Positions 1-7,062 are shown, counted from the first letter of the stretch. The stretch: DNA of 11,813 nt from an uncultured Nocardiopsis sp. (GCA_937957845.1 CALGOD010000956.1:1-11813); one strand, 5' to 3'. Notes: generated by a model from the letters alone, not told the origin. Made by a program: numbers and translations.

Positions 1-1
1 C

Positions 2-94
2 ACGGCGCTGGAACAACGGGGGATGCGGGAGCACGGGGTCACACCCGAGCAGGTGGCGCTCGTGCGCCGCCTGACCAAGTCGACTCCCCGATAG
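2..94 (+). CDS. C-terminal end of an unrecognised protein (5' end outside the window)
   Basis: An open frame enters from the left edge and ends at a TAG at 92-94. It encodes about 30 residues, including the stretch MREHGVTPEQVALVRRL, which looks helical and charged like a real protein tail. Third positions are mostly G or C. The stop is followed 12 bp later by a strong palindrome that fits a terminator, which supports a gene ending here. The family cannot be recognised from so little sequence. It runs towards the minus-strand genes, so it is convergent with the gene at 155-673. Confidence 0.45.
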   Translation, partial: TALEQRGMREHGVTPEQVALVRRLTKSTPR

Positions 95-105
95 GAGCAC
101 AAGCG

Positions 106-137
106 CGGAGGGGCTGCCCAGCTGGGCAGCCCCTCCG
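106..137. terminator. 30-bp perfect palindrome, probable bidirectional terminator
   Basis: Positions 107-121 (GGAGGGGCTGCCCAG) and 122-136 are perfect reverse complements with no spacer, and 106/137 also pair. The hairpin lies between two convergent gene ends (stop at 94 on +, stop at 155 on -). There is no clean T-run on either side, only TCGTGTT to the right, so it is a GC-rich, actinomycete-style terminator rather than a classic intrinsic one. The symmetry is seen directly; the function is inferred from position. Confidence 0.7.
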
Positions 138-154
138 TCGTGTTCCAGACACCT

Positions 155-673
155 CTACCTGGGTTGCTGGAGCGGCCCGGCTGGAGGGTCGTCTGTTCCG
201 CAGTGGGGCCAGAGCGTCGTGTGGTCCACCCCCACGCTGTAGTCCTTCGGGAGCTGTGGTGGATCGTCCAGCGCCCCCGCCAGAGCATCAGCGGCCACTG
301 CGGCCTCTTCCCGCAGATCCACCCATCGCGGCGGCTTCTCTTCGGCTGGCTCACCCGACACCGGGCCCAGCGGCTGGTGCCCGTAAGCCCAGGCGAAAGC
401 GTCACGCACACCCTTCAAGAACGGGTCCTCTGGGGTGGCGCGCAGGCCTTCACGCAGGTGACCCAGGGTCCGCTCGACGGCCGCCATATCGCGGATGGCC
501 GGCTGGTGAGCGAGGAAAGCGTACTCCTCCATGGTCACCGGGCGGCACTTGACGTTCAGCTCGCGAATCAGCGCGGCCCCCTCCTCCGGCGTCAGCTCGG
601 GTGGCTCGGGAGGAAGAGGGATCGCGGCCAGCTCGGCCAGCGTCATCTGCCATGCGGGTTTGTCCGTGGTCAT
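155..673 (-). CDS. Conserved-looking hypothetical protein downstream of the relaxase (172 aa)
   Basis: ATG at 671-673, stop at 155-157. The product is a 172-residue acidic soluble protein with no membrane segment, signal peptide or cysteine motif. The N-terminal third is rich in proline and glutamate (ELAAIPLPPEPPELTPEE). A helical middle section (VERTLGHLREGLRATPEDPF, then KGVRDAFAWAYGHQPLG) is followed by a segment with alanine-rich helices and a variable tail. The start lies 29 bp after the relaxase stop and has only a weak ribosome site (AGGTTGG), so it is probably co-transcribed with the relaxase as the last gene before the palindrome at 106-137. I do not recognise the family. An accessory role in transfer is a guess from position only. 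Confidence 0.65.
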   Translation of the reverse strand: MTTDKPAWQMTLAELAAIPLPPEPPELTPEEGAALIRELNVKCRPVTMEEYAFLAHQPAIRDMAAVERTLGHLREGLRATPEDPFLKGVRDAFAWAYGHQPLGPVSGEPAEEKPPRWVDLREEAAVAADALAGALDDPPQLPKDYSVGVDHTTLWPHCGTDDPPAGPLQQPR

Positions 674-702
674 GTCGCCAACCTATTCATCCAACGGTCT
701 CT

Positions 703-3700
703 CTACAGGCTCGGTCCATCAAAACCACGCTCTGGCCCTCGGCGGTGGGGTGACGGCCGGGACACCGGGGGCCGCTGCGGCTGTTCGACCCTGCTCTGCT
801 GTCGCTGGGGCCGCTCCGGCGCAGGACGCTCGGGAGCCTGCTCCTGCGCCATCTCCTTCTGGCGGCGCTCCAGCTCGGCCTCCTCCCGACGCGACAGCTC
901 GTCCCGGTAACGGTCCTCTCGGGACCGCTCCTGGACGGTGGGCTCCTGCCCGGCGTCGCGCCCGGCCTCCTCGGCGCTGCGGCGGCCGACGAAGCGGGCA
1001 AGGAAGTCCTTGGCGGCCTGGGCCTGTTCCAGAGCACGGCGCAGCCTGGTGTCGCCTTCGGTGACCGGGTCCTCGTGGGCCAGTCCCAAGTCCAGCTCCT
1101 CCTGGACGTAGGCGGGCTCGTCCGTCTGGGCCTGCGGCTCCTCGACCTCGATCTCGGGCCGTTCGGTGAGGCCGCGGCGGCGCACCGGCCCGGCCTCCCC
1201 GAGACCGAACAGCTCCTCCTGGCCGTCGATGACCTGGTCGCGCGGGTCGACGTCGACGGGCTCGACAGTGGCCTCGCGGGCCTGGCGCTCCTCCTCGGTG
1301 AGCGTGTGCAACGGGGGCAGGTCCAAATCGTCATGGCGGCGGTGCAACTCGGCGTCGGCAAGCATGGCCTGCTGGCGCATGTCCTCGGTGGCCTCGACCC
1401 AGGCCTCGCGCTGGTCCTGGACACGCTGGAGCTGGTCGCGGCGCTCGGCAGCAGCCTGCGACAGGGCCTCGGCCGCATCAGCCTTGGCCTCCAGCACCTG
1501 GCGAGCCTGCTCGTCGCGCTCAGCAGCGGCCTGGGCGCGCAGCCGGACCGCCTCGCGACTGCGGTCGTCGCGTTCGGTAGTGGCGCGGCGCAAGTCCTCA
1601 CCCATGTTCGGGGGCGCCCACTGGGCGGCGCGGGCGTAGGCGGCGCGCTGCACCCACAGGGCCCCGTCCTTGGCGGCCGCGACGGCCTGCTCCAGCTTGT
1701 TCTGCCCGAGCGCGCGGGCGGCCGCGAACCACGAAGCTCGCTGCTCGGGGGAGTGGCGGTCGGGCGCTGAACCGAGCACGTTGGTGGTCTCGCCCGCGCG
1801 GCCGTACTGCTCCCGGTAGCTCTCGATCTTCCCGGCGCGCAGCTGCCACTCCGTGCGGGCCATGATCTCGTCGGGCACCTCACCCAACCGGTCGGTGAGG
1901 TACTTCGGCGGGTTGGCGGCGGCGCGCTCCCCCAGCTCGTGGACGCGGGCGTCCATGTGCTCGGCCACGTCGCGCACGAAGGCGTCCATCTCGCCCTTGG
2001 CGAGTCGGGGCGTGATGGCGGACCAGGTGGTGACCTCGGTGTCACCGGTGCCGATGATCTTCTCGATACGGCCGGTGAGGACCTGGCCGACGCTGCGGAC
2101 GCGCTCCCAGGTCTCCTCGGTGGCCTGGGCCACGACCTCGCGCAGGTCGTGCCCGGCGAGCACGGCCTGGCGCACGGCAGTGATGACGCTGCCGCGGGCG
2201 GGGTCCTTGTCCAGCTTGGCGTGGATGTCGGCGGGCAGGTGCTCGGCCAGGGCCTTCGTGGTCTGGTCGGCGAGGTCGTCCTTGATGAGGGACGTCCACA
2301 TGGATCCGAGGTGGGCCATGTGGCGCACGCGCTCGGCCTCGATGCGCATCGTCTCGATCGCGGTCTGGTCGGCCTGGTCCGTCTCCAAGATCGCGGCGAG
2401 GACACCGACCGCGTCCCTGTCCGTGGCGGACTCGGTCCGGTCCGGGGTGGACTGCCTGCCGTCCGCCACGGACGGCGCGGGGCCCGATACGGTTGCGGGC
2501 TCGGCGGTGACCGGCTCCAGGCCGGGGAGCGCCTCCTGCTCGTCGTGCTCCCGGCCGTTCGCCGAGACGCCGTCGGCCGTGCCGGTATCCGTGGCGGATG
2601 TGGTCGCGTCCGAGCCGGACGCGACCGCATCCGCCGTGGATCCGTAGGTCTGTTCGGGCCGAAGGTCGGCCTCTTGGGTGTCGGTGACGACCCACGCCCA
2701 GTTGCCGTGGCGGCCACGGCTCATCTCGACGTACAGCGCCTGCCGAGACATACCGTCTTCGACGACGGCGTGGCAGGTGTCCACCGTGCGGCCCTGGCCA
2801 GCGTGCGCGGTGGCCGCGTACGCCAGCTCCAGGTCGCGGGAAACGTAGTCGGCGTTGAGCCGCACGACCTCACCGGGCCTGCCGTCCTTGTCGAGCAGGC
2901 GTGCCCAGAGGTTCCCGTCCGGAGCGACGTTGGTGACTTCAAGGCGGTCGCGGTTGGTCAGCGTCCGGCGCACACCGCCGACTGTCAGCGGGATGCCCTT
3001 CTCGTTGCGTCGTGCTGTGATCAGGTCACCGGCGCCGACCTTGTTACCGCCGCGTACCTGGGCGGTCTGCTCGTCGGAGACGCGGCCGAGTCGGACCAGG
3101 GCCTCGCGGACTCGTCCGGCCAGCTCGTGCGCCCGGCCGTTGGTCGCGGTCAGGAGCAGGCTCTCCTTCCCGTCGAGGTGGTCGGCCAGGTAGGCCTCGA
3201 CGGCCTGGGTCTCCATCTCCTCGCGGGTGCCGCCGCGCAGGCGTCCGTGCTGGTCGTAGACGCTGAGGACGTCCTCGTCGCCCGACCGCAGGCGGACGGA
3301 GGCGTCCTTCTCCCAGTCAGCCTTGAACCGGAACACCCGGGAAAGCTTGAAGCTGCCCTTCTCGGCGACCAGCTGGCGCATCAGGCCTCCGGCGCCGGGG
3401 GCGGCGAGCTGCTCCGAGTCGCCGGTGAGCAGGATCTTCGCGCCAACCTTGTCGGCGGCCTGCTGGATCTTGGTCATGTGGTCGGTCGTGACCATGCTCG
3501 ACTCGTCCACGACCACCAGCTGGCCGGGGGCCAAGCGGGCGCCGTGCTTCAACCAGCGGGCGATGTTGAAGGCGTGGTCCAGGCCCTCGTCCTGGAGGAC
3601 CTGGGCGGCGGACTGGGCGGTGGTCAGACCGACGACGTTTCCGCCGGTCAACTCCCGCCACAGCTCCGCCAGCCTGCTGACCGTGTAGCTCTTACCGGTG

Positions 3701-5649
3701 CCTGCGTAGCCCTCCAGGACGTCGATTCGGCGGCCGCTGGTGAGGATCCCATAGACCGCGGCGGCCTGGTCCTCACCGAGACCGAAAGCGAAACTCGACT
3801 GCTTCCTCTCGGATTCCGTGGTGGATGCGGGCTCGTCCGCTCCGGACATCGCCGCGTCCAATCCGGAAACTCCGGGGGTCTGGGGGGCCGGGCCGGCAGG
3901 GTGCGCCTGGGGGTCGGCCACGGCCTGCCGGTCCGCCTCGGCCACGGTCCCGTCCGGGGTGGACGGCTCCTCATCCGCTGCGGATGCGCGCTCGACCTCC
4001 GGGCCGAACCCGATCCGCTCGGCGGCCCGGGTCGCTTCGACGCACGTGGCATCGGTCTGCGCGGCCGACCGCAGGAACCGCTCCTCGGCGTCGTACTGCT
4101 CCGGGGTCGTCCACAGCTCGAACGAGGGATCGCGGAAAACGCTTCGCCCGTCGTGGGAGAGCAGTGAGGCGGGGATGTCCACGACGTCGGGAACGTGGGA
4201 GCGCAGCACGCGCCCGCCCTGCGGAGACAGGGCCTCCTCGGCAATCTCGGTCAGCAGGCGCCGCACGTCGGCCGCCTCCAGGCCGCCGAACGAGGCGGGC
4301 AGGTGGCGGGAGATGTGCCGGGTCAGTTCGGAGCGGTCGAACGCGGACTTGGCGCGCTGGCAGTCGGCCAGGGCCATCTCGATGACGCGGTCCATGTTCA
4401 GGGAGGCCACCTCCGCGGCGGCCTCCTCTCGCTCCTGCTGGCTCATCTGGAACAGCGCACGCGAAGGGATGGACGCCAACGAGTCGATCTCGGCGCGGGT
4501 GGTGCGCTCCTCCCACGCCTCCAGCTCCTCGGCCTGGGTGGGCACCTTGTCCAGCTTCTTCTTCGCGGCCTTGGTCGACTTGGTGGCCTGCTGGGCCAGC
4601 AAGAACGTGGCGCGGGCGCTGGGCGCATACCCGTGCTTGGCCTCGTAGGCGGCGACCAGCTCGGCCAGGCGGTCGGTGACCTCCGCGCGGCGGGTGGAGA
4701 ACGCGGTGATCTGCTCGGGCGTGACGCCGTCGATCTGCCAGTTCTGCCCGTCCGCGGAGGCGATCCAGCGCACTCCCAGCTTGCGGGTGAGGCGCTCCAT
4801 CATGGTGCGCTCGGCAATGGCACTGGCGGCCGCACGGCCCCGAAAAATGGCTTGTCCGTCCAAAGAACGCCATTTACCATCCGCGCACAATTGACGGTTC
4901 AGAATTGCGTTGTGCACATGAATTTGGGGGTCAGAATTGCGCGAAGTATGTTGAACGAAGCTCGCGACCACCCAGTCCCCGGCCGGTGCCCAGCGGCCGG
5001 TGCTGACCCCGTTGATCTTCGTGCCGTGGTAGCCGACGCGGGCGTGGGAGGCGACTCGGTTGAGCTCGTCCACCCAGACCTGGGAGGCCTCCTTGACGGC
5101 GTCGATCACCTCGTCGGCGGCGGCCCGCGCAGCGGCGGCCTGCTCGACGTTCCCGGCCTCCTCCGCGCGCTTGGCCATGGCCAGCAGACCGGCGTGAGTG
5201 AGGGTCACTGATTTGTGCACCGAATAGGTGGCGTCGAAGAATTGGAGGTTCTTCCGCGCTTCCTTCTTGGCCTGGATGCGCAGCTGTTCTTTGCGCTCGT
5301 CCGTGGCCTCGGGCTCAGCGGCCAGCTTCTTGGTGTAGATGTCCTCGACCGTCATGTACTTGGACGGCTTCCGTCCAAGACGCGGCTTCTCGGACTCGGG
5401 AAGCTCCTGGTCGAAAACTGCCGGGTTTCGAATGTCGAAAAACTCGGTGTAGAGCTTTTCCATCACCACCGGATCGACCTCGGATCCGGTCTCCAAACCG
5501 AGCGCCTGGGCGCCACGGCCGGACCAGTATCCGGGCGGCTCGCCGTGTTCACGAACGGCGCTCAAATAGTAGTTCTCGGCGCCCTTGCCAACGCTCTTGG
5601 TGAGGTAATCGGGATCGTAGCCCTTGCCGATCGTTCCGATCCCAGCCAC
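703..5649 (-). CDS. mobF: MobF-family conjugative relaxase-helicase (TrwC/TraI/TraA-like, 1648 aa)
   Basis: Nicks oriT and unwinds the transferred strand during conjugation. I chose GTG at 5647-5649 because AGGAGG (5655-5660) sits 5 nt upstream; an in-frame GTG at 5665-5667 would put that site inside the gene. Residues are numbered from this start. The N-terminal TrwC relaxase domain contains Tyr pairs near 27-28 (ENYYLSAV), TYSVHKSVTLTHAG and the metal-binding three-histidine motif (H234, H244, H246 in FVQHTSRNSDPQIHVHN). A RecD/AAA_30-type helicase follows: Walker A GYAGTGKS 647-654, Walker B VVVDESS 712-718, GDSEQL 743-748, TAHAGQGRT 947-955 and YVEMSRGRHG 973-982. The C-terminal 570 residues are long charged helices and a proline/glutamine-rich tail, as in actinobacterial TraA proteins. 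Two linkers (about 555-612 and 1003-1077) are built from the 21-bp palindrome arrays. The length fits the family and no frameshift is seen. Confidence 0.95.
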   Translation of the reverse strand: MAGIGTIGKGYDPDYLTKSVGKGAENYYLSAVREHGEPPGYWSGRGAQALGLETGSEVDPVVMEKLYTEFFDIRNPAVFDQELPESEKPRLGRKPSKYMTVEDIYTKKLAAEPEATDERKEQLRIQAKKEARKNLQFFDATYSVHKSVTLTHAGLLAMAKRAEEAGNVEQAAAARAAADEVIDAVKEASQVWVDELNRVASHARVGYHGTKINGVSTGRWAPAGDWVVASFVQHTSRNSDPQIHVHNAILNRQLCADGKWRSLDGQAIFRGRAAASAIAERTMMERLTRKLGVRWIASADGQNWQIDGVTPEQITAFSTRRAEVTDRLAELVAAYEAKHGYAPSARATFLLAQQATKSTKAAKKKLDKVPTQAEELEAWEERTTRAEIDSLASIPSRALFQMSQQEREEAAAEVASLNMDRVIEMALADCQRAKSAFDRSELTRHISRHLPASFGGLEAADVRRLLTEIAEEALSPQGGRVLRSHVPDVVDIPASLLSHDGRSVFRDPSFELWTTPEQYDAEERFLRSAAQTDATCVEATRAAERIGFGPEVERASAADEEPSTPDGTVAEADRQAVADPQAHPAGPAPQTPGVSGLDAAMSGADEPASTTESERKQSSFAFGLGEDQAAAVYGILTSGRRIDVLEGYAGTGKSYTVSRLAELWRELTGGNVVGLTTAQSAAQVLQDEGLDHAFNIARWLKHGARLAPGQLVVVDESSMVTTDHMTKIQQAADKVGAKILLTGDSEQLAAPGAGGLMRQLVAEKGSFKLSRVFRFKADWEKDASVRLRSGDEDVLSVYDQHGRLRGGTREEMETQAVEAYLADHLDGKESLLLTATNGRAHELAGRVREALVRLGRVSDEQTAQVRGGNKVGAGDLITARRNEKGIPLTVGGVRRTLTNRDRLEVTNVAPDGNLWARLLDKDGRPGEVVRLNADYVSRDLELAYAATAHAGQGRTVDTCHAVVEDGMSRQALYVEMSRGRHGNWAWVVTDTQEADLRPEQTYGSTADAVASGSDATTSATDTGTADGVSANGREHDEQEALPGLEPVTAEPATVSGPAPSVADGRQSTPDRTESATDRDAVGVLAAILETDQADQTAIETMRIEAERVRHMAHLGSMWTSLIKDDLADQTTKALAEHLPADIHAKLDKDPARGSVITAVRQAVLAGHDLREVVAQATEETWERVRSVGQVLTGRIEKIIGTGDTEVTTWSAITPRLAKGEMDAFVRDVAEHMDARVHELGERAAANPPKYLTDRLGEVPDEIMARTEWQLRAGKIESYREQYGRAGETTNVLGSAPDRHSPEQRASWFAAARALGQNKLEQAVAAAKDGALWVQRAAYARAAQWAPPNMGEDLRRATTERDDRSREAVRLRAQAAAERDEQARQVLEAKADAAEALSQAAAERRDQLQRVQDQREAWVEATEDMRQQAMLADAELHRRHDDLDLPPLHTLTEEERQAREATVEPVDVDPRDQVIDGQEELFGLGEAGPVRRRGLTERPEIEVEEPQAQTDEPAYVQEELDLGLAHEDPVTEGDTRLRRALEQAQAAKDFLARFVGRRSAEEAGRDAGQEPTVQERSREDRYRDELSRREEAELERRQKEMAQEQAPERPAPERPQRQQSRVEQPQRPPVSRPSPHRRGPERGFDGPSL
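2419..2473. repeat. Array of three 13-bp palindromes, 21-bp period (relaxase, after helicase domain)
   Basis: Exact matches to RTCCGNNNYGGAY start at 2419 (GTCCGTGGCGGAC), 2440 (GTCCGGGGTGGAC) and 2461 (GTCCGCCACGGAC). The spacing is exactly 21 bp and the 8-bp spacers between units are unrelated. Units 2419 and 2461 are exact reverse complements. A degraded unit follows in phase at 2482 (GCCCGATACGGTT). Read through the relaxase frame they give S-x-x-D tetrapeptides in a linker rich in Ser, Thr and Asp. Confidence 0.85.
2587..2641. repeat. Array of three 13-bp palindromes, 21-bp period (relaxase linker, second block)
   Basis: Exact RTCCGNNNYGGAY units start at 2587 (ATCCGTGGCGGAT), 2608 (GTCCGAGCCGGAC) and 2629 (ATCCGCCGTGGAT). 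The outermost bases change together (A with T, G with C), which keeps the dyad. This block begins 126 bp, or six 21-bp periods, after the last exact unit of the previous block. The two may be one array with a decayed middle, though a 1-in-7 coincidence would give the same phase. It encodes residues around 1003-1018 of the relaxase, just after its last helicase motif. Confidence 0.85.
3814..3868. repeat. Array of three 13-bp palindromes, 21-bp period (relaxase-helicase linker)
   Basis: Units start at 3814 (TTCCGTGGTGGAT, one mismatch), 3835 (GTCCGCTCCGGAC, exact) and 3856 (GTCCAATCCGGAA, two mismatches). They encode part of the linker just before the helicase Walker A motif. Spacing is 21 bp, the same as the other blocks. 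Confidence 0.75.
3931..3985. repeat. Array of three 13-bp palindromes, 21-bp period (relaxase-helicase linker, second block)
   Basis: Units start at 3931 (GTCCGCCTCGGCC, one mismatch), 3952 (GTCCGGGGTGGAC, exact) and 3973 (ATCCGCTGCGGAT, exact). They are separated by 21 bp. The block is 75 bp from the previous one, so it is out of the 21-bp register although in the same reading frame. It encodes residues near 555-573 of the relaxase. Confidence 0.8.
5359..5379. repeat. Inverted repeat inside the relaxase gene, 9-bp arms
   Basis: CTTGGACGG (5359-5367) and CCGTCCAAG (5371-5379) are perfect reverse complements around a 3-nt loop. They encode LGRKPSKY in the N-terminal part of the relaxase. The repeat may be a chance result of codon choice; no function is claimed. 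Confidence 0.5.
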
Positions 5650-5668
5650 GTCCCCCTCCTCCCCCACT

Positions 5669-5704
5669 CGAACGCAGGTTCGACGCTAGCCAACACCTAG
5701 CGTC
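5669..5704. promoter_or_regulatory. Tandem inverted repeats upstream of the relaxase start
   Basis: Two hairpin-forming repeats share one edge: CGAAC-GCAG-GTTCG (5669-5682) and GACGCTAG-CCAACAC-CTAGCGTC (5682-5704, 8-bp perfect arms). The second ends 55 bp upstream of the relaxase GTG. They lie where the 5' leader, an operator or the nic-proximal part of an oriT would be expected. CTAGCGTC recurs at 5887-5894 in the same intergenic region. The symmetry is certain; autoregulation or nicking is inference. Confidence 0.6.
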
Positions 5705-5886
5705 ACCGACTCTACCATGATCATTAGGGAATGCATTGGCGTGTTGCTCAGTTAGGTAGTCGCTACAAGTAACAGGAGGTGAGACCAGGGAAGGAAGCTA
5801 GATTCGGTAGGGCTGAGGGGATCGATCACTGGAGTCGGATGGGAAGGGGCTCGGGAAGATCGGGGCTCGGGGGAAGGTGGCTCCTC

Positions 5887-5906
5887 CTAGCGTCCCGCGC
5901 TAGACT
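5887..5906 (+). promoter_or_regulatory. Palindrome overlapping a TAGACT -10 box
   Basis: CTAGCG-TCCCG-CGCTAG (5887-5903) is a perfect inverted repeat whose right arm runs into TAGACT (5901-5906), a good actinobacterial -10. The -35 match is poor (TGGCTC, 17-nt spacer). CTAGCGTC is shared with the repeat upstream of the relaxase (5697-5704), so one repressor could touch both. A transcript from here would begin near 5913 and meet the hairpin at 5932. Confidence 0.4.
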
Positions 5907-5931
5907 GGCGCGCCCGACCTCCGACAACCCC

Positions 5932-5962
5932 ACGCCCCGCCCCCGGCGGGGCGTTTGTATTT
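5932..5962 (+). terminator. GC hairpin with T-rich tail
   Basis: ACGCCCCGCC (5932-5941) pairs with GGCGGGGCGT (5945-5954) around a CCC loop, followed by TTTGTATTT on the + strand. This is a good intrinsic terminator shape. It lies upstream of the NERD gene rather than after a gene, so it may end a short transcript from the 5901 -10 box or act as an attenuator. Confidence 0.55.
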
Positions 5963-6014
5963 GGGGTGGACTGTTACCCGAGAGGGTTTTACGGACGCGC
6001 GCCGCGCGATATCT

Positions 6015-6053
6015 GCGGGGGCCGGTCGACGCACCGCGTCGACCGGCCCCCGC
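6015..6053. repeat. Perfect inverted repeat with 18-bp arms and 3-nt loop
   Basis: Left arm 6015-6032 (GCGGGGGCCGGTCGACGC) and right arm 6036-6053 are perfect reverse complements around ACC. This is the strongest hairpin in the window. It sits between two divergent gene starts, where a terminator of either neighbour is not expected, and no T-run follows. Candidate roles are an oriT hairpin, a single-strand origin or a regulator site. Confidence 0.75.
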
Positions 6054-6117
6054 TCAGTTCTGGGAAGGTGACAGGACTGTTTCCCAAAAAAGCCTGTGCG
6101 GCCGCGCACGCGGGCTC

Positions 6118-6158
6118 TAACGTGGACGTGGAAACCCTCCACAGAACATGAAACGAGG
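6118..6158 (+). promoter_or_regulatory. Candidate -10 and ribosome site of the NERD gene
   Basis: TAACGT at 6118-6123 matches TANNNT and would start a transcript near 6130, giving a leader of about 34 nt. GAGG at 6155-6158 lies 5 nt before the GTG start at 6164. No convincing -35 is visible at 17-18 nt upstream. Confidence 0.35.
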
Positions 6159-6163
6159 TCTCG

Positions 6164-6919
6164 GTGACGGCAACCGAGGAAAACCGCTCCTCCCGACCTG
6201 CGGCCCGAAATCGGGCCGGAGCCGGAGCGGCCGCGAAGGCGGCCCAAGTCGCGCGAACGGAACGGCCGCGCATTCTGCTCGCCGCCCTCGCGGGGGGCAT
6301 CGCCGGGGGCCTCCTCGGCGTGCTCCTGGGGCACCTGGGCATGGCCCTGGTCCTTATGCTCGTCGGAGTCGTCGGGGCCGCGCTGTGGCAGCGGGGCCGT
6401 GGGGACGCAGCGCGCTGGCGGATGGGTGCCAGCGGAGAGCGGCGCACGGGGCGGCTCCTGGGCCGACTGGAGCGGCGGGGGTGGATCGTGCTCCACGACC
6501 GCCAGCTCGCTCCGCGCTCGCGCGCAAACATCGACCACCTTTTGGTGTCGCCGGACGGCATCATTTACAACGTGGACAGCAAAATGCGGACCGGAAGTGT
6601 GCGCTACAACGCGCGCCGCAACTATTTGCGAATTGGAAAAACTTCCGGCTATCAGCTCATTTCCAGCACGCTGTACGAGACCGACCGCATCGCCCAAGCC
6701 TTGGCACGGGAAGTCGGGCCGGTGACGGTGCGCTCGGTGCTCGCGGTGCATGGAGCCAAGCTCCCGCGTTGGCACGTGATCGAGATCAAGGGCGTGCAGG
6801 TGCTGGGCGCACGCCAGGTGCGCGGGTGGCTGGCCTCCCAGGCCGGGCAGCCGACCGCGCGCGGCCGCGAGATCGCGGCGGCGTGCGAACGGGTCTTCCC
6901 CGCCTACGTCCAGCGCTGA
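6164..6919 (+). CDS. Membrane-anchored NERD (nuclease-related) domain protein, 251 aa
   Basis: GTG start at 6164-6166, with GAGG 5 nt upstream. An N-terminal cytoplasmic tail of about 34 residues is rich in Ala, Arg and Ser. Two hydrophobic segments (about 37-56 and 58-75) form a membrane hairpin. A NERD domain then spans about 86-200: GASGERRTG (88-96, with E92), NIDHLLVSPDG (122-132, with D124) and NVDSK (136-140, D138 and K140). These are the motifs NERD shares with restriction-type endonucleases, so a DNA-processing role near the membrane is plausible. NERD proteins often accompany conjugation genes in actinobacterial plasmids; I rely on general knowledge for that. It is transcribed away from the relaxase and ends in a hairpin terminator, so it is probably a single-gene unit. 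Nuclease activity has not been shown from sequence alone. Confidence 0.85.
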   Translation: MTATEENRSSRPAARNRAGAGAAAKAAQVARTERPRILLAALAGGIAGGLLGVLLGHLGMALVLMLVGVVGAALWQRGRGDAARWRMGASGERRTGRLLGRLERRGWIVLHDRQLAPRSRANIDHLLVSPDGIIYNVDSKMRTGSVRYNARRNYLRIGKTSGYQLISSTLYETDRIAQALAREVGPVTVRSVLAVHGAKLPRWHVIEIKGVQVLGARQVRGWLASQAGQPTARGREIAAACERVFPAYVQR

Positions 6920-6932
6920 ACGAGAACGACGT

Positions 6933-6965
6933 CGACGGCGGTCTCTCGAAAGGGGACCGCCGTCG
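6933..6965 (+). terminator. Hairpin terminator after the NERD gene
   Basis: CGACGGCGGTC (6933-6943) pairs perfectly with GACCGCCGTCG (6955-6965), 11-bp arms around an 11-nt loop. It begins 14 bp after the NERD stop. There is no T-run, as is usual for GC-rich actinomycete terminators. Confidence 0.75.
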
Positions 6966-6990
6966 TCATGTGCGCTGGGATGCTGGGGTC

Positions 6991-7062
6991 ATGAACAAGG
7001 ACACGCGGCGCCCGCTGGGCGCCGAGGGATGGGCACGGGGCCTCGGCGTTCGCGCGGGTTGA
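6991..7062 (+). CDS. Short ORF upstream of the 7029-7283 gene (possible leader or 5' part)
   Basis: ATG at 6991-6993, preceded by GGGATGCTGGGGTC, starts a 23-codon frame (MNKDTRRPLGAEGWARGLGVRAG) that stops at TGA 7060-7062. That stop overlaps an in-frame TTG (7059-7061) of the next gene as TTGA, and both lie in the palindrome 7052-7070. It could be a coupled leader peptide, the true N-terminus of the next protein joined by a frameshift, or chance. Weakly supported. Confidence 0.25.
   Translation: MNKDTRRPLGAEGWARGLGVRAG

Larger units (their letters stand above)
5668..6163. other. Divergent intergenic region, candidate oriT and control region
   Basis: About 500 bp separate the divergent relaxase and NERD genes. 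The stretch 5705-5775 is unusually AT-rich for this window and includes the palindrome ATGATCAT. The region carries inverted repeats at 5669-5704, 5887-5903, 5932-5954 and 6015-6053. MobF elements commonly carry oriT close to the relaxase gene, and no other intergenic region here has so many inverted repeats. I cannot identify a nic site by sequence. A GTG-initiated open frame at 5779-6120 runs across the hairpins and is not a convincing gene. Confidence 0.5.

Noticed and set aside
2294..2305. GTCCACATGGAT as another copy of the dispersed palindrome
   Set aside because: The two half-sites are one base closer together and the inner G/C bases are missing, so it does not fit RTCCGNNNYGGAY.
687..2717. 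Long minus-strand open frame (676 codons) overlapping the relaxase in another frame
   Set aside because: The product is Arg/Pro/Ser-rich, typical of an out-of-frame reading of GC-rich DNA, and overlaps the C-terminal half of the relaxase.
1939..4167. Long + strand open frame (742 codons) opposite the relaxase gene
   Set aside because: It is the antisense shadow of a GC-rich gene; the relaxase frame on the minus strand carries all the family motifs, and the + strand product is Gly/Val/Leu-rich without domains.
5779..6120. + strand open frame of 113 codons after AGGAGGTGAG
   Set aside because: The GTG start overlaps its own ribosome-site-like sequence, the frame runs through two strong hairpins, and the composition is unlike protein.
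5900..6775. Minus-strand open frame of 291 codons across the NERD gene
   Set aside because: It is antisense to the NERD gene, which has a recognisable domain and a ribosome site.
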